Shown: positions 47,036 to 56,909 of the stretch, one piece after another
Numbering within the stretch: the first letter of the stretch is position 1
Layout of the letters: each line of letters opens with the position of its first letter
Translations under genes and position numbers: made by a program
Notes under the pieces: model-generated
What the model was told of the DNA's origin: nothing
The model's input: the letters and a program-made list of their open reading frames with translations, nothing else
Databases searched by the model: none
Assembly: GCA_902799185.1 (NCBI GenBank)
Contig: CADBZO010000025.1
Location: 1 to 56,909, forward strand
Source of the DNA: an uncultured Bacteroidales bacterium
GTDB lineage: Bacteria > Bacteroidota > Bacteroidia > Bacteroidales > Paludibacteraceae
DNA: 56,909 bases
Direction of reading: 5' to 3'

Positions 47036-50000
47036 ATGAAAAAATCGATACTTTACATGCTGAGTTGCGCCATAGTCGCACTCTCCTCGGTAGTGAATGC
47101 TTACGGTGCCAACGGCATCATTAAGCAACAAGACTACAAAATCTGTCCGGGTGACACTCTACAGATAGAGTTAAACAAACGGTCCCTGCAGGTTACACGG
47201 GATACAATCATCTATGATACAATCCGTGTGACTGATCCGAGTACGGACAGTATTTATGTACACGTAGTAAATGTCTATCCGTCGTTCTTGGATTTGCAGG
47301 AACGTATATTGGAGCGCGGCAATGCGTTCCAATGGGAAGGAATGACCATCACCAAAGCCGGTACGTACGAGAAAGTCTATAAATCGGAGTTGAGCGGGTG
47401 CGACAGCATCTACCGCGTCATCGTACGCGAGCGCGTAGAGACACGTGTAGTTGACACTCTGTGTATAGGCAGCAGCCTGTCTTTCGGCGGTCAAACGCTG
47501 ACCCAAGGCGGCATCTACCGCGACACGCTGCATTTCAGCGACTACGACTCAATTGTCATTCTGTCTCTTCATGCGATCAAGCCGGATACGACTATCGTGA
47601 ACCGCCGTATTCCCGAAGGGACAAGCACCACCTGGAACGAAACGGAGTATTCGAATGCCGGCGTATATGACAAGGTGTTCTCCAACCGTTTCGGCTGCGA
47701 CTCTCTGAGCCGTCTGGTACTGACGACCTATCACGTCGATACGATAGACACGATTGTGTTCCTGTGTCCGTCGGAGACAATCACATGGCACGGCATGACG
47801 TACGGAGAGACAGGCAAGTATGAGTTCCCCAGCACCCGTGAGAACGGCGACCGTGTGTATTACCGTCTGGATCTTCGGATGAAAGAGATAGCACATGTAG
47901 ATACGCTGTTCCGTATCTGCGACGGCGAGCAAGTGGTGTTCGACGGTCAGACGTACAGCAAGGCCGGCGAGTACTACCATCCGTACACCTGCGACACAAT
48001 CTACAAAGTGACAGTCGTGAAGACCCCTACCCAACTGCACCTGCAGACGGGTGTGCTGGACGCCACTCATCCGTATTACTGGCAGTACATGCTGAACGGA
48101 CAAGCGATGATTGACACCCTGACCGTACCGGGTACGTATGAACATACGACTCCGAACTTAGAGACCGGGTGCAATGATATCTGGCGGTTGGTACTGACGA
48201 AGGACGAGACGAGTTACCATTTCATCGAGGAGCAGACCATCTGCGCGAACGAGGACTTCAGTTGGCGCGGCCGTACGGGTCTGAACCGCACCGGTATAGG
48301 CGAAACGCGGCATTATTTCGACAACCTTCGTACAGCAGGGGACCAGGACAGCATCTATGAATTGATTCTGACAGTTCTGCCTGTGTTCCGTTCCAGCCAG
48401 ACCATCCCGTTCTGCGGCGAGGTGGAATGGAACGGCAAGAACTACACCGAGTCGGCGGTAGTGTATGACACCCTGCGTTCCCTCCGCAACGGCTGCGACA
48501 GTATCGTCACCACGGTTCTGCAGAAAGGTATTGCTTTCCACCACCATGACACAGCGACGATTACTCCGGGCGAAGTAATCAGCTGGCGCGGTCAGACCAT
48601 CACGGCTGACGGCCAGTACGAAGAGCGCCACCAGACAACCTTGGGTTGCGACAGTATCTACTCCTTAGGCGTAGGTCTGCGCGAAGCGGCTCCGGTGACG
48701 AACACCCGGACCTATGTAGAGAGCATCTGCGAAGGCAACTACTACGAGTGGCGCGGAGACAAGTATTTCAACAGCGGCGTGTATGTTGATACGACGTTTG
48801 TGAACGGCGACCGTGCGCAAGGTGTTGATTCCCTGTACATCCTGAAGCTGACGGTCAATCCGGTCTATACCGCAACCGAGCGTATCACCTTCACTTCCTT
48901 CCCTGCCACTTACCGCGAGTGGGAGTTCACCGCTCCGGGCTCATATCACGAGTTCCGCTATAAGAGTTCAACAGGGTGCGACAGCGTGATCACGGTATAT
49001 GCCGACCTGGAGGTAATCAAGAAAGAAGAGACCGTGACCGTCTGCCCGAGCGAGTTACCGTACCGCTGGCGCGACCATGAGTTCTACGAGTCGTACCGCT
49101 ATGTAGAGACAGAGAAAGACCGCAACGGCAACGACAGCGTACAGTATATCCTGAACCTGACGGTGAAGTATATTCCGGAGACGCGCGTGACCAAAACGAT
49201 CTGCCAAGGCGGCAGTTACACCTTCGGCGACCGGCTCCTGACCGAGACAGGTGTCTATAAATACACCTTCAAAGAAAGCGGCTGCGACAGCGTAGTAGTA
49301 CTGAGTCTGAATGTCGTGAAACCGGATACAAATATCTTCGTTCACCACATGGACGCAGGCCAGAGCTATGTATGGAACGAGACGACGTATCGTAAGACCG
49401 GTACGTACTATGACTACCGTACCAACCGGTTCGGCTGCGACAGTATCAACATATTGGAGCTGACTGTCAATCATGTTGATACGATAGATACGACGGCGGT
49501 TATCTGCCCGAATGAGATTCCGTTCTACTGGCATGGTATCCGTGCCTCCCAAACCAACGACTACACCATCACCGAGCGTCAGGCGAACGGCGACTACACC
49601 TATTACCGTCTGCATCTGACGGTACGCGAGCTGGTACAGATCGACACCACATTCACCATCTGCGGCGACGAAGCGGTCGTGTTCAACGGCAAGACGTATA
49701 ACCAAGGCGGCCGTTTCTTCGACTACCTGAGTTGCGACACCGTTATTGAGGTGAACATCCACAAACAGCCTCAGCAGGTATATGTAACCACCGCATCGTT
49801 AGGCGGCGGACACGGCTACACCTGGACGTATTGGGAAAACGGTGTAGAGAAGACCGGCACGTTTGACCAGCCGGGCACTTATGAATACGAGAGCAGCAAT
49901 GCCGAGACGGGTTGCAGCGAGCTGTGGCGACTGGTACTGAGCAAAGACGAGACGAGTTACCATTTCATCGAGACGCTGACCAAATGCGAGGGTGAGGAGT

Positions 50001-53000
50001 TCGAATGGCACGGTCTGAGCGGTCTGACCAACCAAGGCATAGGCGGCGTAAGCAACTATGAAGTGAAATATCTGACCCGGACCGGCCAAGACAGTATTTA
50101 TGAGTTAATCCTGACGGTTAATCCGGTAGAGCGCACGACGAAGGTCATCTCCTTCTGCGACGAATACACCCTGAACGGCAAGCGTTACACCGAGAGCACG
50201 ACGGTAGTTGACACACTCAGCACCAGCCTAGGATGCTACTCCATCGTCACGACCGTTCTGCAGAAAGGCCAGTCTTTCCACCGCCACGACACGGCAACGA
50301 TCGTACCGGGTGAGACGCTGTACTGGCACGGCCAGATCATCACTAACCAAGGCTATTACACCGATCCGTACACCACCGTCTCCGGCTGCGACAGCATCTA
50401 CAGCATCGGCGTAGGCATGAAAGAGGCCGCCGAACAGATGAAGATGCGCACCTGGAACGAAGAGATCTGCGAGGGCGACACACTCGAATGGCGCAACAAA
50501 CGGTATTACAACACCGGCACGTATGTAGATACTATCAAAATAGGCAGCACGAATGCTATTGACTCGCTTTACGTACTGAACCTGACGGTGAACCCGACAT
50601 ACCTTTTCCGCGAGCGTATCACGTTCCACACCTTCCCCGGCACGTACAGAGGCCATGAGTTCACCCGACACGGCGAGACCGACACTATCCGTTACACCAC
50701 CGTTCACGGCTGCGACAGCATCTATATCGTCACCGCCGAGCGCGAGCTGACCCGTACGGAGGATCGCGTAACGATCTGTACCGGCGATTTCTACCGTTGG
50801 GCATGGAACGGCATACAATACAGTGAGAGCGGACGGTACGTAATCACCCAGCCGGACGCCAACGGCAACGACAGCGTAGAGCATATCCTGAACCTGACGG
50901 TACGTAATATCCCGGAGACCTATGTAACAGAAACCATCTGCAAGGGCGGCAGTTACACCTTCGGCGACAGAAACCTAACGGAGAGCGGCGAATATGAGTA
51001 CACGTTCCGCAACGGCAGTTGCGACTCCATCGTCCACCTGAGCCTCAATGTGGTTCATGCGGACACGAACCGCCTGGTTCACCATATGAACGAAGGCGAG
51101 CGGTTTGAATGGAACGACAAGGTATATTACCAGACCGGCACGTATTTCTACTATGGCACGAACCGCTTCGGCTGCGACAGCGTAGCGGTACTGGAGTTGA
51201 CTATCAACCATGTAGATACGATAGACACCACGGTCATCGCATGTCAGCGCGAGTTGCCGATAGTATGGCACGGCATCAGCGCAAGCCAGAGCGGCGACTA
51301 CAGCGGCACGGAACAGAAAGCCGACGGCGGATATAACTACTACCGCTTGCATCTGACCGTCCGTCCGATCGTACAGATTGACACCACCTTCACCATCTGC
51401 GACGACGAGCAAGTGGTCTTCAACGGCAAGACTTACAAGGAGAGCGGCCGGTTCTTCGACTACCTGAGTTGCGACACGGTAGTGGAAGTGAATATTAACA
51501 AACACCCACAGCGCGTATATGAGACCCGTGCTGCGTTGGGACAAGACAAATACACCTGGACATACGGTCCTACAGGACAACAGACGACGGTGGAATACGA
51601 CGCTCCGGGTACATATGAGTTCGAGTTCCCGAACGCAGAGACGGGTTGTAGCGAAATATGGCGACTGGTGCTGACACAGGACATGAGCGAGTACCACTTC
51701 ACGGAGCGTCTGGAGATTTGCGAGGGCGAAGATTTCATCTGGCATGGCATGGCAAACCTGAGCCACCAGTATATCGGCGAGGAGCATGTCTATACCGCCG
51801 AATACAAGACCCGCAACCTGAAAGACAGTATCTACACCCTGTACCTGACTGTCAAACCGCTCCAACGCACCTATCGCACAATTAACTTCTGCGGCGAAAC
51901 GACCTACAAAGGCGTGACTTACACCCACAACGCTGTGGTACGCGACACGATGATCGGCGCCAACGGATGCGACAGTATCATTGAAATCAACCTGAACAAG
52001 ACCAACTCGTATTTCTTCCGCGAGACCAAAGACCTGCCGCAAGGCAAAGTATATAACTGGCACGGCATAGACATCTACACCGACGGCGTCTATCGCGACG
52101 AATACCAGACGCAGTACGGGTGCGACAGTATCTACGAGTTGCGCGTGACAATCATTCCCGCCACTCCGGAGACGAACCAATACTCCGAACAATGGTCTAT
52201 CTGCGCCGGCGATACCGTCCTATGGCGTGGCAAAGACTTATGGCGAGGCGGTACATACGTAGATACCGTATGGACAGCCGGCAAAGAGAAAGTAGATTCC
52301 ATCTTCACGCTGAACCTGAACGTATGGCCGAGCTACCGCGACACAATCATCCGTCACCTGTATAACTGCAACGACGGAGCGGCAATCCAATACAACGGCA
52401 AGCTCTATTACGACGATGACACGGTAGTGACAGTCTTCCCGACGATCCACGGTTGCGACAGTATCGAGAAAGTATTCATGCATTTCAACACGGCCCTCTT
52501 CATGAGCGACACGGCGAAGATAGCCGACAACAAACTGCCGTATGAATGGCGACCGAACAACGACACCACTATCCTGCTGAGCGCCACCGGAACGTACCAA
52601 TACACGAAAGAAATACCAGGCGGGTGCAACAACACCTGGGAGCTGCACCTGATTGTCTATCCGACCTTCTACTACAAAGACTCGGTAGTCCTCTGTGCCA
52701 ACGACCTGCCATACTACTGGCTGAACGGTCCGGCCGACCATGTGAACGACGGCCTGAGCGCCGCAGCCGGCGAGACCAAACTGGTGACCTACACCTACAG
52801 CAGCGCAGTGACAGGAGCGGACAGCATCTATCAACTGAAGATGACGGTCAAAGAGATGCCCTACTCCATCGAGCAACTGTATATCTGCGCAGGCGACCAA
52901 GAAACGTTGCCTAATGGCAAGACGTATAACAGCAACACCATGGTACCCGACAGTATCTACCGCGACACTATTGTCATCCCGACTCCTACGGAAGGATGCG

Positions 53001-56000
53001 ACAGCACGGTTTACTACGAGATCATGGTTCGTCCTATCCGGAGCACTGTTCAGACAGAAATCAAACATTTAGGCGACTCTGTCTTCTGGATGGGCGATAC
53101 GATCACCAACCACGTGACACGCACCTACACGAAAGACAGTATCGACGAAGTGACGGGTTGCAAGATCACGAACCAACTGCGCGTCATAGCCGAGCACCGT
53201 GACGAAGCGATGATCTGCGTCTTAGACACACCGTTCGTATGGAGCTACAACAACGGGAAATACTACGGCACAGGCCTCTACACCGACACGGTATTTGACG
53301 GAGGAGGCTTCATCACAGAGTACCACGCCCTGAACCTGAAGGTCAAACTGCCAGTAGATACCACCATCTATCTGCGCGGCTGCCTGCCTGCCGGCGTGAC
53401 CTTCAACGACAATATCTATCTGGAGAGCGGTATCTACCGCGACACACTGGCCTGCGACACGATGTACACCATCCATGTGAAGGTAGATACGATTCATGAG
53501 ATCAACCTGACAGACACTATCTGCGAGGAGTTCCTGCCGTATATCTTAGGCCGCCAGGATCCGGATACAATCTGGGCGGAAGGTCTGTATCACCATACAG
53601 ACACGACCGCTTGCGGTTGTGACAGCGTTGTGAACCTCAACCTCCGTATCATCCCCAAGCTGACCAAGAACGACTCCACCTTCATCTGCGAAGATATTAT
53701 CCGGGAGAAACCGGTGATCTTAGGCGACACCGTCACACCATGGTTCGATTTCCGTAACGGCGGTCTATTCCACGGCACATGGGAAGGCAAATGGCATGGT
53801 GTGTCCTACACCACCGATACGATCGTATGGAACTGTGACAGCAGCTATTTCCACCATATCATCGTCCGTCCCCGTCAAGAGCAGCCGGTGAAAGACACGT
53901 TCTACCTGTGTCAAGGCGACTCCGTCCAACTGTTCTGGCCGCACAGCGCACTTTGGGTGGACACTCCGGGTGTATATTATGATACCATCCCGACCAACTC
54001 CCCGTTCTACGACGAGAAACACGGCTACACCCATAACGACCGCGATTATCTGTGCGACAGTATCGTAGAGTGGACCGTACTCTTTGCCGACACGCTGCAT
54101 GAGGAGAAGACGGTACACATCGCCATGGGCGACTCTATCCTGTTCGACGGCCAATGGAGATACGCAGCCGGAGACTATGACTCAATCGCTCAGGCCGTAG
54201 ATACCAACTCGTACGGCGAACATTGCAAATACGTGATGACGATGCACCTGTATGTGGATTCCACATATCATTTCCGCGACACGATGTCTATCTGCGAGTA
54301 CCCGAGCAAAGAGATTGCGTATACTTGGGCAGACGGTTACAGCCGGATCTTCACGCTGCCGAAGCACGACAGTGCGTTCCACGTGATCGACACGCTGCCT
54401 ACCCTGCTCTACCGGTTCGACAGTATCTACGACCTGTATGTAGATTACCATCGTCAGTACTTCACCCAGCTACGCGACACTATCTGTGAGGGCGACTCCC
54501 TGCGGTTTGACATACACCACCGCGACAACAGTATCACGCAGCGGTACCTGACCACCGACGGTATCTATTACGATACGATCCCCGCGCTCAACGGATGCGA
54601 CAGCATCATCGAGCTCTATCTCAAGACCCGCGACAGTATTCCTACCACCTACGTAAGCCATATGATTACCGACCGCGAGATCCCGTATCTATGGAGACAC
54701 AGCTGGATGGAAGAGGGTCATCCGCAAGAAGCAACCGACACGTTGCGCGCAACCGGTATCTACCGTTTCACGATGCCCAGCCAATACGGATGCGACAGCA
54801 TAGTAGTGATTGATTTCCGGGTACATGAGACGCACATCTTCCGCGACACCATCGACGTATGCGCACTACCGAAGACAACCCTCACCCATATCTGGTCAAC
54901 CGGACGGGAGCTGAAGTTCACGACCCCGGACAAAGACAGTCTGATACACTACTACGACACCTTACAGACACGCATTAAATACGACAGCATCTACGACCTG
55001 CTGGTGAACTACAAGGAGCAAACGATTACTTATTTGGATTCAAACCTCTGCTACGGCGACTCTATACAGTTCGGTCTGACCAGAGCCCATATGCCGCGGT
55101 TCGTATCCAAGACCGGAGAATACCGTGACACACTGGTACGGGTAAGCAACGGATGCGACAGTATTATCGTATTGCGACTGAACGTGTTCCCGCGCTATCT
55201 CAACGCTTACACCCATTATATCTCCAGCACGGACACTCCGTACGTATGGATCCATAACCAAGGCGGCATAGAGATAGCCCGCGACTCGCTGTACGCCGAG
55301 GGCGAGTATGTCTATCATTTCACCAGCAGCTACGGCTGCGACAGCATCGACAGCCTGAGCCTCCGCATCCAGCAGACTTACCTCTTCCGCGATACGGTAC
55401 AAATATGTGCTTCGGAGACTCCGTACACATGGGGCGAGAAGAAAGATATCTACACCACAGGTGAGTATATCCAGTATTTCCGCACACATGACAACATGGC
55501 AGACAGCACACATGTCCGTTTCGTACGCGTGATGCCGGTAGAGCATGACACGATTCATGCCACCATCTGCGAAGGCGACTCAATGCGGTTCGGTCTGACC
55601 AAATCCAACCAGCCGCGGTTCATCCATATGCCGGGTCTGTACAATGATACATTGACCACCGTCCATGGATGCGACAGCATCATCACCCTGACACTGAATG
55701 TCTATCCGCGTCATTTCGGCGACACCACAGTACATATTGCCAACATAGACACTCCGTATATCTGGAGACACACGGACGCTCTCGGACATAGCTACCCCAA
55801 CGATACGTTGTACGCCGAGGGTCGTTACGGTTTCCGGTATCCGTCCGTCCATGGATGCGACAGTATTGACAGCCTGACGCTGGTAATCCATCCGACCTAC
55901 CTGTTCCGCGACTCGATAGCTATCTGCCAGAGCGAGACTCCGTACACATGGTACAACGTCAGCAGTGAAGGCGACAGCACTCTGTTCCAGAAAGGCATCT

Positions 56001-56909
56001 ACGAGAGCGGCGTTTATACCAAACACCTGCAGACCCACGACGGCTATGACAGCACGTATGTACGTGTCATCACCGTGCTGCCGGTGAAGACCACTATCCT
56101 GCATGACAGCATCTGCGTAGGCGAGAATAATTTCTACACTTTCCGGGGTATGAAACTCACGGAGAACGGTGTGTATCGCGATACGCTGGCATCTGTCGAT
56201 GGTTGCGACTCTATTGTCATCCTCAACTTCACTGCTCACCAGCCGTATTACAACTACCGCGAGGAGCATATCATCGAGGGTCAGTCTGTCACGATAATGG
56301 GACACACGTTCGACAAGGACACCGTCTTTACGAGCAAGGGACTGACACCGAACGGATGCGACAGCACGACAGTTATCAAAGTGGTTGTCCACCCGATGGT
56401 AGATACCGTGGTTACCATCTGCCAGAGCGAGTTGCCGTATCAATGGGTCAACAAGTGGAACGGTCAGATCACACCGCTCTACGCCGCCGGCATCTATCGC
56501 AACGATACGACCTTTATTGACGGCACACGAATGTTCTACGGTCTGCAGTTGGTAGTCAACAGACCTGTATTCGACACCATCCGTCACGCCATGTGCGAGG
56601 GATCGAGCTACGAGTTCAAGGGCAATACCTACACCGAGCAGGGTGTCTATCGCGACACCCTGAGTGCGGCTAACGGTTGCGACAGCATCGTGACACTCAT
56701 CCTGACCGTCAACAAACCGTACTACAATGTCATACGAGAGACTATCCTCGAAGGCCATTCGTACGAGTTCTACGGAAAGACATACACCACTTCCGGAAAC
56801 TACACGCATTACAGCCGTACACCGGAAGGATGTGACAGCACTACCGTGCTCCAACTCACCGTCCATCCGATAGTGGATACTATCATCACCGTCTGCGACG
56901 TAGATATGC
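47036..56909 (+). CDS. Giant secreted modular repeat protein, 3' end outside the window
   Basis: An uninterrupted frame of 3,291 codons from ATG 47036 to the right edge. The signal peptide is MKKSILYMLSCAIVALSSVV with a cut near NAYG. The rest is about 50 modules of about 65 aa with the pattern (x)C-x-G/S-E/D ... Y-x-W-x-G ... G-x-Y-x-D-T ... G-C-D-S-I ... L-x-V. Most have two Cys, one near the start and one in GCDS, likely a disulfide. Modules are arranged in 579-aa superrepeats (first half) and 173-182-aa superrepeats (last part). It is likely a surface adhesin or filament; the C-terminal sorting domain is not visible. Confidence 0.93.
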   Translation, partial: MKKSILYMLSCAIVALSSVVNAYGANGIIKQQDYKICPGDTLQIELNKRSLQVTRDTIIYDTIRVTDPSTDSIYVHVVNVYPSFLDLQERILERGNAFQWEGMTITKAGTYEKVYKSELSGCDSIYRVIVRERVETRVVDTLCIGSSLSFGGQTLTQGGIYRDTLHFSDYDSIVILSLHAIKPDTTIVNRRIPEGTSTTWNETEYSNAGVYDKVFSNRFGCDSLSRLVLTTYHVDTIDTIVFLCPSETITWHGMTYGETGKYEFPSTRENGDRVYYRLDLRMKEIAHVDTLFRICDGEQVVFDGQTYSKAGEYYHPYTCDTIYKVTVVKTPTQLHLQTGVLDATHPYYWQYMLNGQAMIDTLTVPGTYEHTTPNLETGCNDIWRLVLTKDETSYHFIEEQTICANEDFSWRGRTGLNRTGIGETRHYFDNLRTAGDQDSIYELILTVLPVFRSSQTIPFCGEVEWNGKNYTESAVVYDTLRSLRNGCDSIVTTVLQKGIAFHHHDTATITPGEVISWRGQTITADGQYEERHQTTLGCDSIYSLGVGLREAAPVTNTRTYVESICEGNYYEWRGDKYFNSGVYVDTTFVNGDRAQGVDSLYILKLTVNPVYTATERITFTSFPATYREWEFTAPGSYHEFRYKSSTGCDSVITVYADLEVIKKEETVTVCPSELPYRWRDHEFYESYRYVETEKDRNGNDSVQYILNLTVKYIPETRVTKTICQGGSYTFGDRLLTETGVYKYTFKESGCDSVVVLSLNVVKPDTNIFVHHMDAGQSYVWNETTYRKTGTYYDYRTNRFGCDSINILELTVNHVDTIDTTAVICPNEIPFYWHGIRASQTNDYTITERQANGDYTYYRLHLTVRELVQIDTTFTICGDEAVVFNGKTYNQGGRFFDYLSCDTVIEVNIHKQPQQVYVTTASLGGGHGYTWTYWENGVEKTGTFDQPGTYEYESSNAETGCSELWRLVLSKDETSYHFIETLTKCEGEEFEWHGLSGLTNQGIGGVSNYEVKYLTRTGQDSIYELILTVNPVERTTKVISFCDEYTLNGKRYTESTTVVDTLSTSLGCYSIVTTVLQKGQSFHRHDTATIVPGETLYWHGQIITNQGYYTDPYTTVSGCDSIYSIGVGMKEAAEQMKMRTWNEEICEGDTLEWRNKRYYNTGTYVDTIKIGSTNAIDSLYVLNLTVNPTYLFRERITFHTFPGTYRGHEFTRHGETDTIRYTTVHGCDSIYIVTAERELTRTEDRVTICTGDFYRWAWNGIQYSESGRYVITQPDANGNDSVEHILNLTVRNIPETYVTETICKGGSYTFGDRNLTESGEYEYTFRNGSCDSIVHLSLNVVHADTNRLVHHMNEGERFEWNDKVYYQTGTYFYYGTNRFGCDSVAVLELTINHVDTIDTTVIACQRELPIVWHGISASQSGDYSGTEQKADGGYNYYRLHLTVRPIVQIDTTFTICDDEQVVFNGKTYKESGRFFDYLSCDTVVEVNINKHPQRVYETRAALGQDKYTWTYGPTGQQTTVEYDAPGTYEFEFPNAETGCSEIWRLVLTQDMSEYHFTERLEICEGEDFIWHGMANLSHQYIGEEHVYTAEYKTRNLKDSIYTLYLTVKPLQRTYRTINFCGETTYKGVTYTHNAVVRDTMIGANGCDSIIEINLNKTNSYFFRETKDLPQGKVYNWHGIDIYTDGVYRDEYQTQYGCDSIYELRVTIIPATPETNQYSEQWSICAGDTVLWRGKDLWRGGTYVDTVWTAGKEKVDSIFTLNLNVWPSYRDTIIRHLYNCNDGAAIQYNGKLYYDDDTVVTVFPTIHGCDSIEKVFMHFNTALFMSDTAKIADNKLPYEWRPNNDTTILLSATGTYQYTKEIPGGCNNTWELHLIVYPTFYYKDSVVLCANDLPYYWLNGPADHVNDGLSAAAGETKLVTYTYSSAVTGADSIYQLKMTVKEMPYSIEQLYICAGDQETLPNGKTYNSNTMVPDSIYRDTIVIPTPTEGCDSTVYYEIMVRPIRSTVQTEIKHLGDSVFWMGDTITNHVTRTYTKDSIDEVTGCKITNQLRVIAEHRDEAMICVLDTPFVWSYNNGKYYGTGLYTDTVFDGGGFITEYHALNLKVKLPVDTTIYLRGCLPAGVTFNDNIYLESGIYRDTLACDTMYTIHVKVDTIHEINLTDTICEEFLPYILGRQDPDTIWAEGLYHHTDTTACGCDSVVNLNLRIIPKLTKNDSTFICEDIIREKPVILGDTVTPWFDFRNGGLFHGTWEGKWHGVSYTTDTIVWNCDSSYFHHIIVRPRQEQPVKDTFYLCQGDSVQLFWPHSALWVDTPGVYYDTIPTNSPFYDEKHGYTHNDRDYLCDSIVEWTVLFADTLHEEKTVHIAMGDSILFDGQWRYAAGDYDSIAQAVDTNSYGEHCKYVMTMHLYVDSTYHFRDTMSICEYPSKEIAYTWADGYSRIFTLPKHDSAFHVIDTLPTLLYRFDSIYDLYVDYHRQYFTQLRDTICEGDSLRFDIHHRDNSITQRYLTTDGIYYDTIPALNGCDSIIELYLKTRDSIPTTYVSHMITDREIPYLWRHSWMEEGHPQEATDTLRATGIYRFTMPSQYGCDSIVVIDFRVHETHIFRDTIDVCALPKTTLTHIWSTGRELKFTTPDKDSLIHYYDTLQTRIKYDSIYDLLVNYKEQTITYLDSNLCYGDSIQFGLTRAHMPRFVSKTGEYRDTLVRVSNGCDSIIVLRLNVFPRYLNAYTHYISSTDTPYVWIHNQGGIEIARDSLYAEGEYVYHFTSSYGCDSIDSLSLRIQQTYLFRDTVQICASETPYTWGEKKDIYTTGEYIQYFRTHDNMADSTHVRFVRVMPVEHDTIHATICEGDSMRFGLTKSNQPRFIHMPGLYNDTLTTVHGCDSIITLTLNVYPRHFGDTTVHIANIDTPYIWRHTDALGHSYPNDTLYAEGRYGFRYPSVHGCDSIDSLTLVIHPTYLFRDSIAICQSETPYTWYNVSSEGDSTLFQKGIYESGVYTKHLQTHDGYDSTYVRVITVLPVKTTILHDSICVGENNFYTFRGMKLTENGVYRDTLASVDGCDSIVILNFTAHQPYYNYREEHIIEGQSVTIMGHTFDKDTVFTSKGLTPNGCDSTTVIKVVVHPMVDTVVTICQSELPYQWVNKWNGQITPLYAAGIYRNDTTFIDGTRMFYGLQLVVNRPVFDTIRHAMCEGSSYEFKGNTYTEQGVYRDTLSAANGCDSIVTLILTVNKPYYNVIRETILEGHSYEFYGKTYTTSGNYTHYSRTPEGCDSTTVLQLTVHPIVDTIITVCDVDM

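Noticed and set aside
47171-56866. Many minus-strand frames of 60-430 codons
   Set aside because: All lie opposite the giant plus-strand gene, and their regular spacing follows its repeats.

Overview
The window looks like a chromosomal segment of a Bacteroidales bacterium (phylum Bacteroidota); I cannot place it in a genus. The evidence is a complete bat (aerotolerance) operon, TonB-dependent receptors with carboxypeptidase-type N-terminal domains, Omp28- and DUF6029-type envelope proteins, pyruvate phosphate dikinase, and promoters of the Bacteroidota type (TTG, 20 nt, TAnnTTTG). I see no rRNA, tRNA or CRISPR array.

Layout. (1) 1-126: start of a gene running off the left edge, behind a long leader. 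(2) 652-9196: moxR, DUF58 and membrane-protein genes followed by batA-batE, closed by a strong terminator. (3) 9259-15046, minus strand: a lipoprotein gene, then infB, nusA and rimP. (4) 15185-25252, minus strand: a frame-split decarboxylase/cupin gene, a glycosyltransferase, a DUF1016 nuclease-like protein, a five-gene redox/hydrolase operon (cyclophilin-like protein, two iron-sulfur flavoproteins, amidohydrolase fusion, alpha/beta hydrolase), an AraC regulator and an acetyltransferase. (5) 25613-27001: an ECF sigma factor, an overlapping putative anti-sigma protein and a DUF6249 membrane protein. (6) 27146-36723: thioredoxin-like, DUF6029 and Omp28-like envelope proteins facing two TonB receptors. 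(7) 37164-39893: ppdK. (8) 40627-44491: an AT-richer stretch with a gtrA/gtrB/glucosyltransferase-like trio and a KilA-N protein. (9) 44714-45735: ybaK and carbonic anhydrase. (10) 46074-56909: an outer-membrane barrel gene followed after 5 bp by a giant open frame of at least 3,291 codons. It has no stop before the window ends and encodes a secreted protein of about 50 Cys-containing modules.

Two themes stand out. First, short dispersed repeats (palindromes, 7-15 bp tandem repeats, a MITE-like element) sit between genes, inside genes in frame, in a signal peptide and in interdomain linkers, and at both clear frameshifts in the window. Second, a leader element of about 55 bp is shared by the left-edge gene and ppdK. 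It lies at the same distance from each promoter, and its two single-base indels are symmetric and preserve a palindrome.

The most system-like novelty is the barrel plus giant repeat-protein pair, which resembles outer-membrane adhesin/exporter pairs. The ECF sigma unit with two matching promoters and the structured elements at 40327-40449 and 43421-43571 also deserve a look.
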